A stretch of DNA of 64,000 nucleotides from the NCBI GenBank assembly GCA_030562195.1, contig JAUJPP010000003.1, forward strand, positions 46,072,602 to 46,136,601, given 5' to 3'. The notes under the pieces are model-generated. The model was not told the DNA's origin. It was given only the letters and a program-made list of their open reading frames with translations, and did not search any database. Every line of letters starts with the position of its first letter. Position 1 is the first letter of the stretch. This document shows, piece after piece, positions 13,201-21,707 of the stretch. The position numbers were made by a program, and so were the translations under genes. This DNA is from Nipponacmea schrenckii (lineage: Eukaryota; Mollusca; Gastropoda; Lottiidae).

Positions 13201-14002
13201 TTTGGCACTTTTTCCTAAATTTTTTGCTTTTTTCGGTGCACTTGCTTAATTTCGTTGCTATGGTTTCCTCCCTTTTAGACTTGAAAAATATAGATGATGA
13301 TACTAAAGCGACTGTTACCAAGATAATTGAGGTGAGATTAAGCCCCCTGGTAATACTGTTTGATTAAATGTCTGTCCATATTTTGGTTTAGAATTTGCAT
13401 GACACTTCTTTCATTGTCAGATCATCATTAAAATTTTCATTGGTTATTATTGATACAAATTCTGTTACTCTGAATATTTGTTTATATGTTATCTTTCATG
13501 TCTTAATAACCATTATATCTGTCTTAACTGCTGTATTAAAACCAGAGCTATGCAATAATCTGTGCTTAAATATCTGAATGTGAATGTATAATTGGGTGAT
13601 TGAAATGCTAAATACTGGTGTATTGTTTAGCTTGGATGGATTAACTTACCCATTATTTCATAAATACAGCTTCTTATACATATATTTGTGGTACAGTGTG
13701 CAGAGATAATAAAAAATTTATGACACTTTCATACTCTTTCAGATATGACCACAGTAAACAAAAATTACATTTGAGTTGAAATGTGCTGAATATCTGAACT
13801 GTAACCTGACAGGAATGGCACAGAAAATAATTATTCTGAGTCGGTCCAAAACTAGTTACTTTAATACTAATAAATTTAACGTTTGATATTTATTTTACAG
13901 ACGACTGAACTAACAGAGAAATTATCAGATTTGAAATTAACAGAAGAAACAAAAATAATGGATAATGGTAAAACGAAGAAAGAAATCATAACCGAGAACT
14001 AA
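1227..14002 (+). CDS. LLGL: Lethal giant larvae homolog (LLGL), 3' part, 19 exons
   Basis: Lgl is a cortical WD40 scaffold that defines basolateral polarity, opposes the Par6/aPKC complex and binds non-muscle myosin and syntaxins. Exons: 1227-1373, 1562-1718, 2314-2489, 2658-2830, 4302-4519, 4819-4886, 5093-5243, 5534-5862, 6025-6113, 6231-6357, 6537-6706, 6916-7199, 7362-7467, 7711-7831, 7983-8156, 8948-9067, 9481-9737, 13279-13331, 13901-14002. All introns are GT-AG and all phases agree; the total is about 1,006 codons. Family marks read from the exons are [44 protein letters not shown], the basic aPKC-target block [18 protein letters not shown], and [14 protein letters not shown] near the usual C-terminus. 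The aPKC block and absence of a C-terminal SNARE motif favour Lgl over tomosyn. The last three exons add a Ser/Thr/Gly-rich tail. The N-terminus lies outside the window. Confidence 0.95.
2935..3373. mobile_element. hAT-type MITE in an Lgl intron
   Basis: A 439-bp non-coding element that starts TAGGGCTGG and ends in the inverse complement CCAGCCCTA. The termini carry several ATCGATTA/TAATCG motifs. It is flanked by ctataggt (2927-2934) and ctatacat (3374-3381), which match at 6 of 8 positions and look like a decayed 8-bp target-site duplication. TIR sequence and duplication length fit hAT. It lies in the intron between exons 2658-2830 and 4302-4519 and carries no transposase reading frame. Confidence 0.8.
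6254..6319 (+). other. aPKC phosphorylation / membrane-binding basic motif in Lgl
   Basis: The exon at 6231-6357 encodes [18 protein letters not shown] with three serines spaced four residues apart, each in a basic context. In Lgl proteins this segment binds membrane phosphoinositides and is released from the cortex when aPKC phosphorylates the serines. All three serines and the surrounding basic residues are kept, so this control is probably intact. Confidence 0.9.
9850..10163. repeat. Interspersed repeat with internal tandem units (left part)
   Basis: This block contains related units of roughly 125-190 bp carrying variants of 'gacagattttgatgaaactt' and 'gaaccctattgaaaatca'. The same motifs continue at 12639-12960, on the far side of the Harbinger-like insertion, and recur at about 15360-15600 downstream of the gene. 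I cannot assign a family. Confidence 0.55.
10440..11397. mobile_element. Nested hAT-like element inside the Harbinger element
   Basis: A 958-bp insertion starting CAGGCCTC and ending GAGGCCTG, with looser inverted similarity over about 60 bp inward (cgaaaaatcg / cgatttttcg; cacgtaaccg). The direct repeat AGCTTA occurs immediately outside both ends (10434-10439 and 11398-11403), which reads as a 6-bp target-site duplication. It carries a short minus-strand frame (10548-10796). TIRs of this kind occur in hAT elements, but family assignment is tentative because the duplication is shorter than the usual 8 bp. Confidence 0.65.
10548..10796 (-). pseudogene. N-terminal fragment of a transposon-encoded zinc-finger-type protein
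   Basis: An 82-codon frame with a composition unlike random AT-rich intron. It contains [35 protein letters not shown] and [13 protein letters not shown]. The layout resembles the N-terminal part of zinc-finger proteins related to hAT transposases (a KIAA1586/ZNF862-type start), recalled from family knowledge and not tested. It ends long before a catalytic domain, so the element is not autonomous. It is not a host gene. Confidence 0.45.
12254..12447 (-). pseudogene. Decayed Myb/SANT-like domain of the Harbinger element
   Basis: Reading the minus strand from an ATG at 12447, the sequence gives [19 protein letters not shown] and, after an in-frame stop and a frame change, [15 protein letters not shown]. 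The tryptophan spacing (DWISREE ... KAWKDV) is that of the Myb/SANT-like DNA-binding domain found in PIF/Harbinger accessory proteins and in NAIF1-type host proteins. The initiating ATG is in a different frame from the domain, so it is dead. Confidence 0.6.
12639..12960. repeat. Interspersed repeat (right part)
   Basis: Continuation of the repeat interrupted by the Harbinger-like element. The motif 'gaaccctattgaaaatca' appears at about 12659 and a variant near 12810. 'gacagattttaatgaaactt' follows near 12882. Confidence 0.5.
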
Positions 14003-15220
14003 ATCTTGTATTTGTATATTTTAAGTATTATGGACTTCATACTGAAACTTATACCTGAAATTCTAATTCATGTCATTGATTCACTATTGCATTTGATGAG
14101 TGATTTTACTTTTACAATTCTAAATTATGTCATGAAATTTAACTTCTGTAAAGATTGTGCTATAATTGTCAAATATATATCTCAATATTTCAATAACTTA
14201 CACCTAATGCTCAGTGTGGAATGCTGGTCTTTATTGGAATGTAATGATCCACAATTTTGTTTATTTTGTATTTAATATCTAGATCCTAGTAATTATTTAA
14301 ACAGTGCTCAGTTTTTTTTTCTTTCTTGAATGTATTAAAAAGGTCAAAATTTACCAAGACTAACCAATATTTAGACTTGGTGAAAATAATTACAATTGCG
14401 TGACCTTGTATTTACCCATTTTAGTGCAATGAACAGTAGTTGTAGTGCATCATCATTTTTCATTTGCTCATTTCAGTTTGTAGGTCGGGGTCATTATTTT
14501 TCATTTGCTACATAAGTAGGACATGCTAGTGGTTGTTATAAATTTTAACAATAGATAATTTTTTAAAATATTTCAATTTTTATAGAAAATGGCTTGAAGG
14601 TTTGAAAGAAATATGCATTTTAAAATAATTTCACAATAAGATTCACATTTTTAGTTGCATTTCATTATAGATTAATTGTTGTTCATATATCACATCACTA
14701 TTGTTGTTATAATAATAAACATTCAATGTTACAATGTTCATTCCGATATCTTTTCTAATTTATATTCAATGATGTTGTTTTTATGTGCATATGCAATATT
14801 GGATGTGATGTGGGACATATTTTACGTATAACATTTCACTATTACTTCATTGTTATGAAGCCACCCTGTGTTTATCTTCATTTTAAATGAAATCCATGCT
14901 CAACACTTCATGGCCAAATAAATATTTTGAATGTTTTCTGAAACTACAATTGCAATGAGTAAATTATGTGACATTAGTGCTCAACATAATTTTCTGTGCC
15001 CTTTCAGAATTGGCTTTCATAAACCTACTATTTCATTGTCCCTGCTTTTTGAGGCCTTATTGTTAGCTTATTTGTGTTGTATCATCAAGAAATCATATTG
15101 TTCATGTCATAAAACTCCAATTCAACCTTTTAAACCTTTTATCATGTTTTATATAACATTTCAATGCCAGTTTTTTTTTATGATATGAACGATAATTCAA
15201 TAAAAATTTTAAATGTGAAT
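14003..15220 (+). other. Lgl 3' untranslated region with candidate poly(A) signals
   Basis: Non-coding AT-rich sequence following the Lgl stop at 14000-14002. AATAAA-type hexamers occur near 14711, 14919 and 15199. The one near 15199 precedes a change in sequence character and is a reasonable distal site. Short open frames here have no recognisable similarity. Confidence 0.5.
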
Positions 15221-16129
15221 TAAGCCTCTTCTATAAAAAGAAACAGCATAGCAAATGGAGCTGATGTATATTTATTGAGAGATTAAAAAGAATGCAAGAC
15301 AAAACTATTATCAGAATCTGGAATCCATAGTACCCATTTTACTCTGAAGGACTTTTTATGCATAGACATATTCTCATCCGTCCACAATTGCTCGTAAACA
15401 CAATTATTTATTGATTTTGACTAAACTTACTGAAATTGTTTATCACCAAAGGATAAACACTATTGAAAATCAAAAAATTTTTAATATGGATTATTGCCCT
15501 TATTCCTTGAAACTTGTTTGATTTTTGGCTCATACAATCTACAAGGCACAAGTCTATACAGATATTGATGAAACTGTTATCATCCATCTAGTGTCTGATG
15601 TGGAAAACTTTAATACTGAAATGCATTGTATCTAAATCATCATGTATATGTCTTGGATCATTGATGCAAAATGTAGAAACTTTATATGGTAAGAGAGCCT
15701 TGTCTTGTTGAAATAAGAGTTAAATTGTTACATTTTATTAAGAAAAAAGTGAACAAAAAACTTATCACTAACTACACTTCGACAAATAACCAAAACAAAG
15801 AGCTGGGTTAAAATATAAATTATAGGCCCCAATCACTTTCCATGATTTAAAACAAAAATGTGTTAAAGTGCCGATTATTTTATGGCAATACACAAAGGGT
15901 CAAGATAAAAAAAATTGGTCACTCTATTGATGATATTAACCTGAAAACTGTGTAATGGAATGGACTCTTTCAATTAGAGTACCGGTAATTTTTTATTTTG
16001 ACCCTTTAATACAACATAATGTGACCTGTGTTAAACTTAAAAGGTTCTTATAGGTGGATTACTATTTGCACTAGACATGCAAAGGATAAATTCCAAAATG
16101 AGCAATATCTCTTACAGATGAGAACACAC
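15221..16129. other. Intergenic, convergent 3' ends; repeat copy
   Basis: The space between the 3' ends of Lgl and the minus-strand cathepsin A gene. About 15360-15600 holds another copy of the repeat seen at 9850-10163, including 'actattgaaaatcaaaaa'. Complements of AATAAA for the cathepsin A transcript lie near 15732 and 15991. No gene seen. Confidence 0.5.
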
Positions 16130-17578
16130 TCATTTTTGAAACCTAATAGTAAGATAATTTTTGAACATTTGAAAAGCAGGTAAAGGCTTATCAGTTGGTA
16201 CCATATGACCAGCACCACGAACAGTCACAAGATCTAAGTCTTTAAACATTTTCACAAATCCTGCAACTTGCCGGGATCCATCTTCAGCCTCATAAAACCA
16301 TTCCATTCTCTCAGTGAGCACATCGATTTCTAGATTTTCGACAAACCATTCGTCACCCAGGAAATTACATGCCATATCTACATCCCCATTGTACACCATT
16401 ACTCTTTTCTTAGCTGCTAGAATCTTCTTATACTGTGCTGACATTTCCATATAGTCTCTTTTATAATTAGCACCAACTTCTGCACTACATGATGTCCAGT
16501 CTTGTACAACAGATGGAATATGAAGAGTTGTTCGTACCTGAACTGTATTTAAATAAGTAGCAACATTGGTGGCATTAATACATGGTGGATCTAACTGAAG
16601 TCTGTTTGATTTAAGTAGCTGTTTTGTCAGTTGAAATTCTTTCCTGATAAAATCTGTATTTGATAACAACCAACCAAAATTATGTGATACAATCTTCTCA
16701 TTTTTTGCATCAAATTTAAGACTGGATTTCTGAACTCCACCTGCACATTCTCCATACAAATTATAGATATTGAGACCACTAGCATATACTAACTGACTAG
16801 CCTGGGTTACAAATTCTTTACATTCTGGTGAGGTGCCTTTAGTAAACATACACTGCCCACTGAAATTACCATCACAGCAATACTTTATCAAGCCATCCCA
16901 TAATTTCTCCCCAAACAATCCATGATAGTAGGCAAAGTATATCAAAGAATTATCATTCAAATCATAGCTAGTTATACCATTACCAATAACCATACCCTGA
17001 AAATTAATATCTTTATCATCCACCACTAGAGCACTAAGAGTTGGTACATAAACACCGCCATAACTCTCACCTGTTATATAAAATTCATTTGATGAATATT
17101 CAGGATATTTGGAGAAAAAATCTTTCACAGCCAGGTAATTGTCGTGAGCTACCATATCATCTGATGTAGTGTAGTTTTTATCATCTGAGTAGGAGAAACC
17201 CACACCAGCTGGTGCTTCCAGATATATCATATTAGCTAGAAAATTCCAACTGGCATTGTTATAATACACTGTTTTACCATCATCCATAATTCTAAATGGA
17301 CCATGCTCTGTTAACAAACCTAACACTGAACTGCATCCAGGTCCACCATTCATCCATAAAACTAAGGGATCTTCTTTAGGATTTCTCTGAGATTCCACAA
17401 ACCAATAATGTAATTTCTTGGTACCCGAGGCCTTAAGATATCCTGAGTATTGTTTGAAGTTTGGTTGAATATTCAACCCTGGCATGTTTGAGATCATATC
17501 TGCTGGCACTGCTGCATTAATATGGCTAAATGGTCCAAATATGGACAAAACTGCGACCGCAAACAACAACTTCATCAT
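16130..17578 (-). CDS. CTSA: Lysosomal serine carboxypeptidase, cathepsin A type
   Basis: Cathepsin A (protective protein, peptidase family S10) removes C-terminal residues and, in vertebrates, stabilises beta-galactosidase and neuraminidase in the lysosome. The frame is 482 codons, close to the family length. A signal peptide occupies about residues 1-22. Oxyanion-region motif LWMNGGPGCSS is at 74-84. The triad reads Ser172 in GESYGG, Asp401 in NGDVDMACNF and His458 in GAGHMVP. N-glycosylation sequons include NNAS, NYT, NFS and NAT. The start at 17578 is the first ATG and directly gives the signal peptide. The whole coding region is a single uninterrupted exon, although its neighbours have many introns, so it may be a retained retrocopy or an intron-loss gene. 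It is divergently arranged with NTHL1. Confidence 0.95.
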   Translation of the reverse strand: MMKLLFAVAVLSIFGPFSHINAAVPADMISNMPGLNIQPNFKQYSGYLKASGTKKLHYWFVESQRNPKEDPLVLWMNGGPGCSSVLGLLTEHGPFRIMDDGKTVYYNNASWNFLANMIYLEAPAGVGFSYSDDKNYTTSDDMVAHDNYLAVKDFFSKYPEYSSNEFYITGESYGGVYVPTLSALVVDDKDINFQGMVIGNGITSYDLNDNSLIYFAYYHGLFGEKLWDGLIKYCCDGNFSGQCMFTKGTSPECKEFVTQASQLVYASGLNIYNLYGECAGGVQKSSLKFDAKNEKIVSHNFGWLLSNTDFIRKEFQLTKQLLKSNRLQLDPPCINATNVATYLNTVQVRTTLHIPSVVQDWTSCSAEVGANYKRDYMEMSAQYKKILAAKKRVMVYNGDVDMACNFLGDEWFVENLEIDVLTERMEWFYEAEDGSRQVAGFVKMFKDLDLVTVRGAGHMVPTDKPLPAFQMFKNYLTIRFQK

Positions 17579-18064
17579 CTATAGTCTAGTTACGAACTGA
17601 CAGTTTTACCTGGTTTTGCGTTGGAAATTTTTTATTACTATATTTAGGGCTTAACACTTCCTCGAAACTGTAAAATATCCTATTTCAATAATTTCATCTA
17701 CAGTCTCAATCGAAAACAATAATTCACCAATCAACAATTAAATATTCTTCATATACTCTCTTGATCATGTGATCAAATCATGAGTTAGTTCAATTAATCA
17801 ATTTATCTAAATGACTTTCTCTTACCCACAAAAAAGTATCATTGTCATGTGATATGCCATGTGAGTAAATAAACCAGTTCATGTGACCTGTTGTGTTTAT
17901 TGACCTCTTTTACCAAAGAGCTTTTAGACTCGTTTGTCGTTCCTTTTTCTACCAATGAATTTGTAAAGACATTGAGTCTGGATGATCATTACGGAAACAT
18001 GGCCTCTGATTATCAGTACTGGTATTGAAATGTACAAAAAAATATTTACTGGAAAGATATTCCG
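17579..18064. promoter_or_regulatory. Divergent CTSA/NTHL1 promoter with an E-box cluster
   Basis: Roughly 490 bp separate the two start codons, so this region probably drives both genes. CATGTG hexamers lie at 17766-17771, 17846-17851, 17858-17863 and 17880-17885. Three sit in the palindrome-like context tCATGTGa, the M-box form bound by MiT/TFE factors. MiT/TFE factors control lysosomal genes, which fits the cathepsin A partner. Two short upstream ATGs (18000 and 18031) precede the NTHL1 start. Confidence 0.6.
18000..18029 (+). other. Upstream ORF in the NTHL1 5' leader
   Basis: An ATG in a favourable context (aacATGG) opens a 9-codon frame ending in TGA. A second ATG at 18031 opens a 17-codon frame that overlaps the main start. 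If the leader includes this region, initiation at 18065 would depend on leaky scanning or reinitiation. Confidence 0.4.
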
Positions 18065-21000
18065 ATGTTCATTAAAAAAATGATGTCTCATTCAAAATAC
18101 TTTACACGAGCTTCAATGAATAATCAAATAAACAAACTCACTGGAAAGATTCCACAGCCAAGAATGAAAAAGATAAAAGTCAGCGATGTTATAAACAGAG
18201 AACAAAACATGGTTGATGTAAAAACTGAAAGTAGAGGTGTCACTGACATGCAGAGCCATGTATGTAATAAACGAAAACATGTACAAATTGAATATGATCA
18301 GAAGGCACTAAAACCAAAAATCAAAAGTGAGCCAAAAGACACAGAGGAATACACTAATTCAAAAATCAAGACTGATCCTGATGCAATTGTATCTGGAACT
18401 GGAAATGGAATTAAGCAAGAAAACAATGATATTTCTGATGAACATATTAAAACAGACAAATGGCAACCATTATTGTGGTATAAAACTCTCACCAATATTA
18501 GAGAAATGAGGAAGAATTTTGATGCACCTGTTGACACTATGGGTTGTGATGTTATCAGTGACCATAAAGCTGAACCAAAGGTAGATGAGATTCATTACTG
18601 ATTATCAGAGGGGTAATGCCTGTTCGCAGTAAAGTCTACCGGTCTGCTGCCTTCTATTTTTGTGGAGGGTCTGTTGGCCGAGTGGTCTAGACAGTTGACA
18701 TGTATTGCTGGCGATTAGGTGCCTGACCTTGAGATTGCTGGTTCGAAACCCGTTCGGGTCCCACCCAATTTTCAGCAATAGAATCTGTGCTATACCAAGA
18801 CAGTGTTATCCCAATAAAAAAAAAAAGGTAGATGACATTGCTACATTATCATTATTGATTTATAGACTGAAATAGGACCAGGGGAGTAATGCAAAAGTCA
18901 TTTTATATACTTTTATAAGCTTAAATGCAGTTGGCCAGTACATTTTGCACCTGGTTACAGAAATCAGTCTTGCCATTTGGACATGCTAGCTAATTTAACA
19001 AGTAGTTACTTTACTTATTTTTTTCTTTTGATGACAGTTCAGTACTTACACATTAATCACATGATCAAAAGCAAGGATAATACCTTTATTTTATGATGCA
19101 AATTAAATAAGGGGCTGACATGAAATTAACATCTGGGGCACTATTACACATCCTGTGTGCTAAAAGGCTATGCATGTTCCAGATCCCACTACATTTCAGA
19201 GTTAAAAATGAGTAGACTTAATTTTTCTCATTTTCCATGTTGTCTGTGTTCATTTTCCCAAATCAAGAGCAGAAATGTAACAGAATAAGCTTAATCATTG
19301 TATCTCTTAACCAGGTAATTCTAAATAAACCTTTAATAAGATCACACATCATATGACTTTCATCAATCTTCTCTGCTATTTCAGGTGTTTAGATATCAAG
19401 TTTTACTGTCTCTCATGTTATCCAGTCAGACTAAAGATCAGATAACTTCAGCAGCTATTGGCAGACTCAGACAACATGGCTGTAGTGTTGAAAATATTTT
19501 ACAAACATCAGATGAAAAACTTGGTGAATTAATCTATCCTGTTGGTTTTTGGAAGGTTGAAAACTTTCTTATATGCCACATGAAAGCCAGGCCAATACTT
19601 GGTTTCTGTACAAAAATCCAATATAGCATGACCATGAAAATTTTGAACTAAACAAAATGAAAGTAAACCACTACATTTTATCAACATCCGCTTGACTGTC
19701 ACTGCACACAAAACCACTATTTTTAGAAATAACCTTCCGCCAATTAAATTTCTCATTATCTCAGAAATTCTGAAAGAAAATGCAATTTCAGACATCAAAT
19801 TTCAAATCTAGACCAAAAATTAGTCCAAAATGGGCATGCAAACACCCCCAAAGGAAGGGAGAAAGAGGATTTCTAAAAATAGAACGGACTAAATTCGTTA
19901 TACAATCATTAGCATAAAATGTTTTACTGGTCTGAGTCCATATGAAAAAAAATATATTTGGACTTAGTCCACCAATTCATTTGCCATCTAATTCCATGTT
20001 AAATCACAAAATTCAACCTTCTAGAACTTTTTCCAGTAATCTCGTTGAAAATTGGTTTCTGTACAAAAATCCAATATAGCATGACCATGAAAATTTTGAA
20101 CTAAACAAAATGAAAGTAAACCACTACATTTTATCAACATCCGCTTGACTGTCACTGCACACAAAACCACTATTTTTAGAAATAACCTTCCGCCAATTAA
20201 ATTTCTCATTATCTCAGAAATTCTAAAAGAATATGCAATTTCAGACATCAAATTGCAAATCTAGACCAAAAATTAGTCAAAAATGGGCATGCAAAAACCC
20301 CCAAATGAAGGGAGAAAGAGGATTTCTAAAAATAGAACGGACTAAATTCGGAAGGGAGAAAGAGGATTTCTAAAAATAGAACAGACTAAATTCGTATACA
20401 ATCATAAGCAATCATTAGCATAAAATGTTTTACTGGTCCATTTAATTTAGCTTTTTGGTTTTGGCAGTTACCTCCCTTAGAGTGTTACAAACAGTTTCCA
20501 TAGAGAAATATTGTCGCTTGCCAGATTTTGAATATTTTTTACTTTATATCAGTTTAGATAATTGTCAAATTGTTACTTTACTCATATTGCTGGTTTAGTA
20601 ACTCTAAGCTTAAAGATACATGTATAGTATTTGTTGGTTTTTTTTTTTTCAATTCAGAAAAAGATAGTGTTTATAAAAAGGACAAGTGAAATATTAAGAG
20701 ATAAATATGACAGTGATATACCAAATACTGTAAAAGATCTCTGTAGTTTACCAGGAGTGGGGCCCAAAATGGCTCATTTAGTCATGAACTGTGCTTGGAA
20801 TACTGTAACTGGAATAGGTGTAGATACTCACGTACATAGAATCTCAAACCGGTTGCAGTGGGTTCCCAAACCAACCAATCAACCAGAAGAAACAAGGAAG
20901 GCTTTAGAAGATTGGTTACCACGGTAATTATTGGATATGAATAGTTTGTTGCATCTCTTTTAATTCAATTAATAGGACATTCTTCATTACCTTATCAGCA

Positions 21001-21707
21001 ACCTATCATGATCAAATTCCTGATGCAAAGAACAAACATATCAAAAGAAAACTATTAACTTGCAATACCAATCAGTGTCTGTCTGATGAATTTTGTTTGG
21101 TAAATAGAAGTTTGGAGGAAGGTTGTTAAGATACTTGAAGGTTTCATTTTTTGACAAAATGCAGCGAAAATTAATATTTATCTCACAAATTGTCTCCGCA
21201 CACAAAATTTCTTCCAAATCGGCTATGTCAAGTCAACTTATTATTAGGATCACAACAATTTAGAATTGCAGTACATTGAACAAACACTTTGTCTTCAATT
21301 GAATTGTCCTCAATATCCTCAAAATGTTAAACAATCAATACACCCACTTTCATTGGTTGAATATTACATATCCCTGAACATGAGAAATTGTAAACAAAAA
21401 AATTTCAGATCATGGATTATAAATGGACGCACCCTCTGAAAAATATGAGACTAAATTTGTGTTAAATAAGTGAATTTTGACCGTAAAACTCTAAAATGCA
21501 ATTGCCAATCAGTTATATATTTTATTTTTTTCCAGAGAATTATGGAGAGAAGTTAACCATTTACTAGTTGGATTTGGTCAGACTATTTGTTTACCTGTTA
21601 CACCAAGTTGTGCTGAATGTTTAAATCAACATAATTGTCCTAGTGCCTTTAAAAAATCACCCAAAAAGTCCAAGTTTAAAAAAGATAGAAAGGATGAAAA
21701 AGAATGA
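18065..21707 (+). CDS. NTHL1: Endonuclease III-like DNA glycosylase NTHL1, 4 exons
   Basis: NTHL1 is the bifunctional glycosylase/AP lyase that removes oxidised pyrimidines in base-excision repair, in nucleus and mitochondria. Exons 18065-18580, 19385-19555, 20658-20923 and 21536-21707 join in phase to 374 codons. Residues 1-150 are Lys-rich and poorly conserved, as in other animal NTHL1 N-termini. The core starts near [17 protein letters not shown]. The helix-hairpin-helix is [11 protein letters not shown] with catalytic Lys266; the catalytic Asp is Asp285 in GVDTHVHR. The iron-sulphur loop C-X6-C-X2-C-X5-C is complete (Cys336, 343, 346, 352). The tail is Lys-rich. The exon 1 donor (AAG/gtagat) sits next to a SINE. 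Earlier ATGs at 18000 and 18031 lead only to short frames, so 18065 is chosen. Confidence 0.93.
18589..18823 (+). mobile_element. tRNA-derived SINE at the NTHL1 exon 1 donor
   Basis: About 235 bp. The tRNA-like part starts near 18668 with box A-like TGGCCGAGTGGTCTA and box B-like GGTTCGAAACC, most like a Leu/Ser-type tRNA. The element ends in an A-run (18815-18826). The 12-bp direct repeat AAAGGTAGATGA flanks it at 18577-18588 and 18824-18835. The 5' copy contains the exon 1 splice donor. An upstream piece of about 80 bp (18589-18667) precedes the tRNA-like part and is of unknown origin. Confidence 0.7.
19599..19897. repeat. Direct duplication in NTHL1 intron 2, copy 1
   Basis: A 299-bp block starting ttggtttctgtac and ending ggactaaattcg. 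It is repeated almost base for base at 20052-20350, 453 bp downstream, with only a handful of differences. Open frames within it are chance. Confidence 0.9.
20052..20350. repeat. Direct duplication in NTHL1 intron 2, copy 2
   Basis: Second copy of the 299-bp block. Its last ~45 bp (gaagggagaaagagg ... actaaattcg) is repeated once more immediately afterwards at about 20351-20394, giving a nested partial tandem. Confidence 0.9.

Noticed and set aside
1227..14002. Tomosyn (STXBP5) as the identity of the first gene
   Set aside because: The WD40 arrangement is shared, but the basic three-serine aPKC block and the [14 protein letters not shown] ending are Lgl features, and there is no C-terminal SNARE motif.
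18298..18537. Minus-strand gene overlapping NTHL1 exon 1
   Set aside because: It is the shadow of the Lys-rich NTHL1 N-terminus.
18668..18780. A functional tRNA-Leu/Ser gene
   Set aside because: Boxes A and B are present, but the acceptor and T stems do not pair properly, an A-run follows and the whole is flanked by a 12-bp duplication, so it is a SINE.
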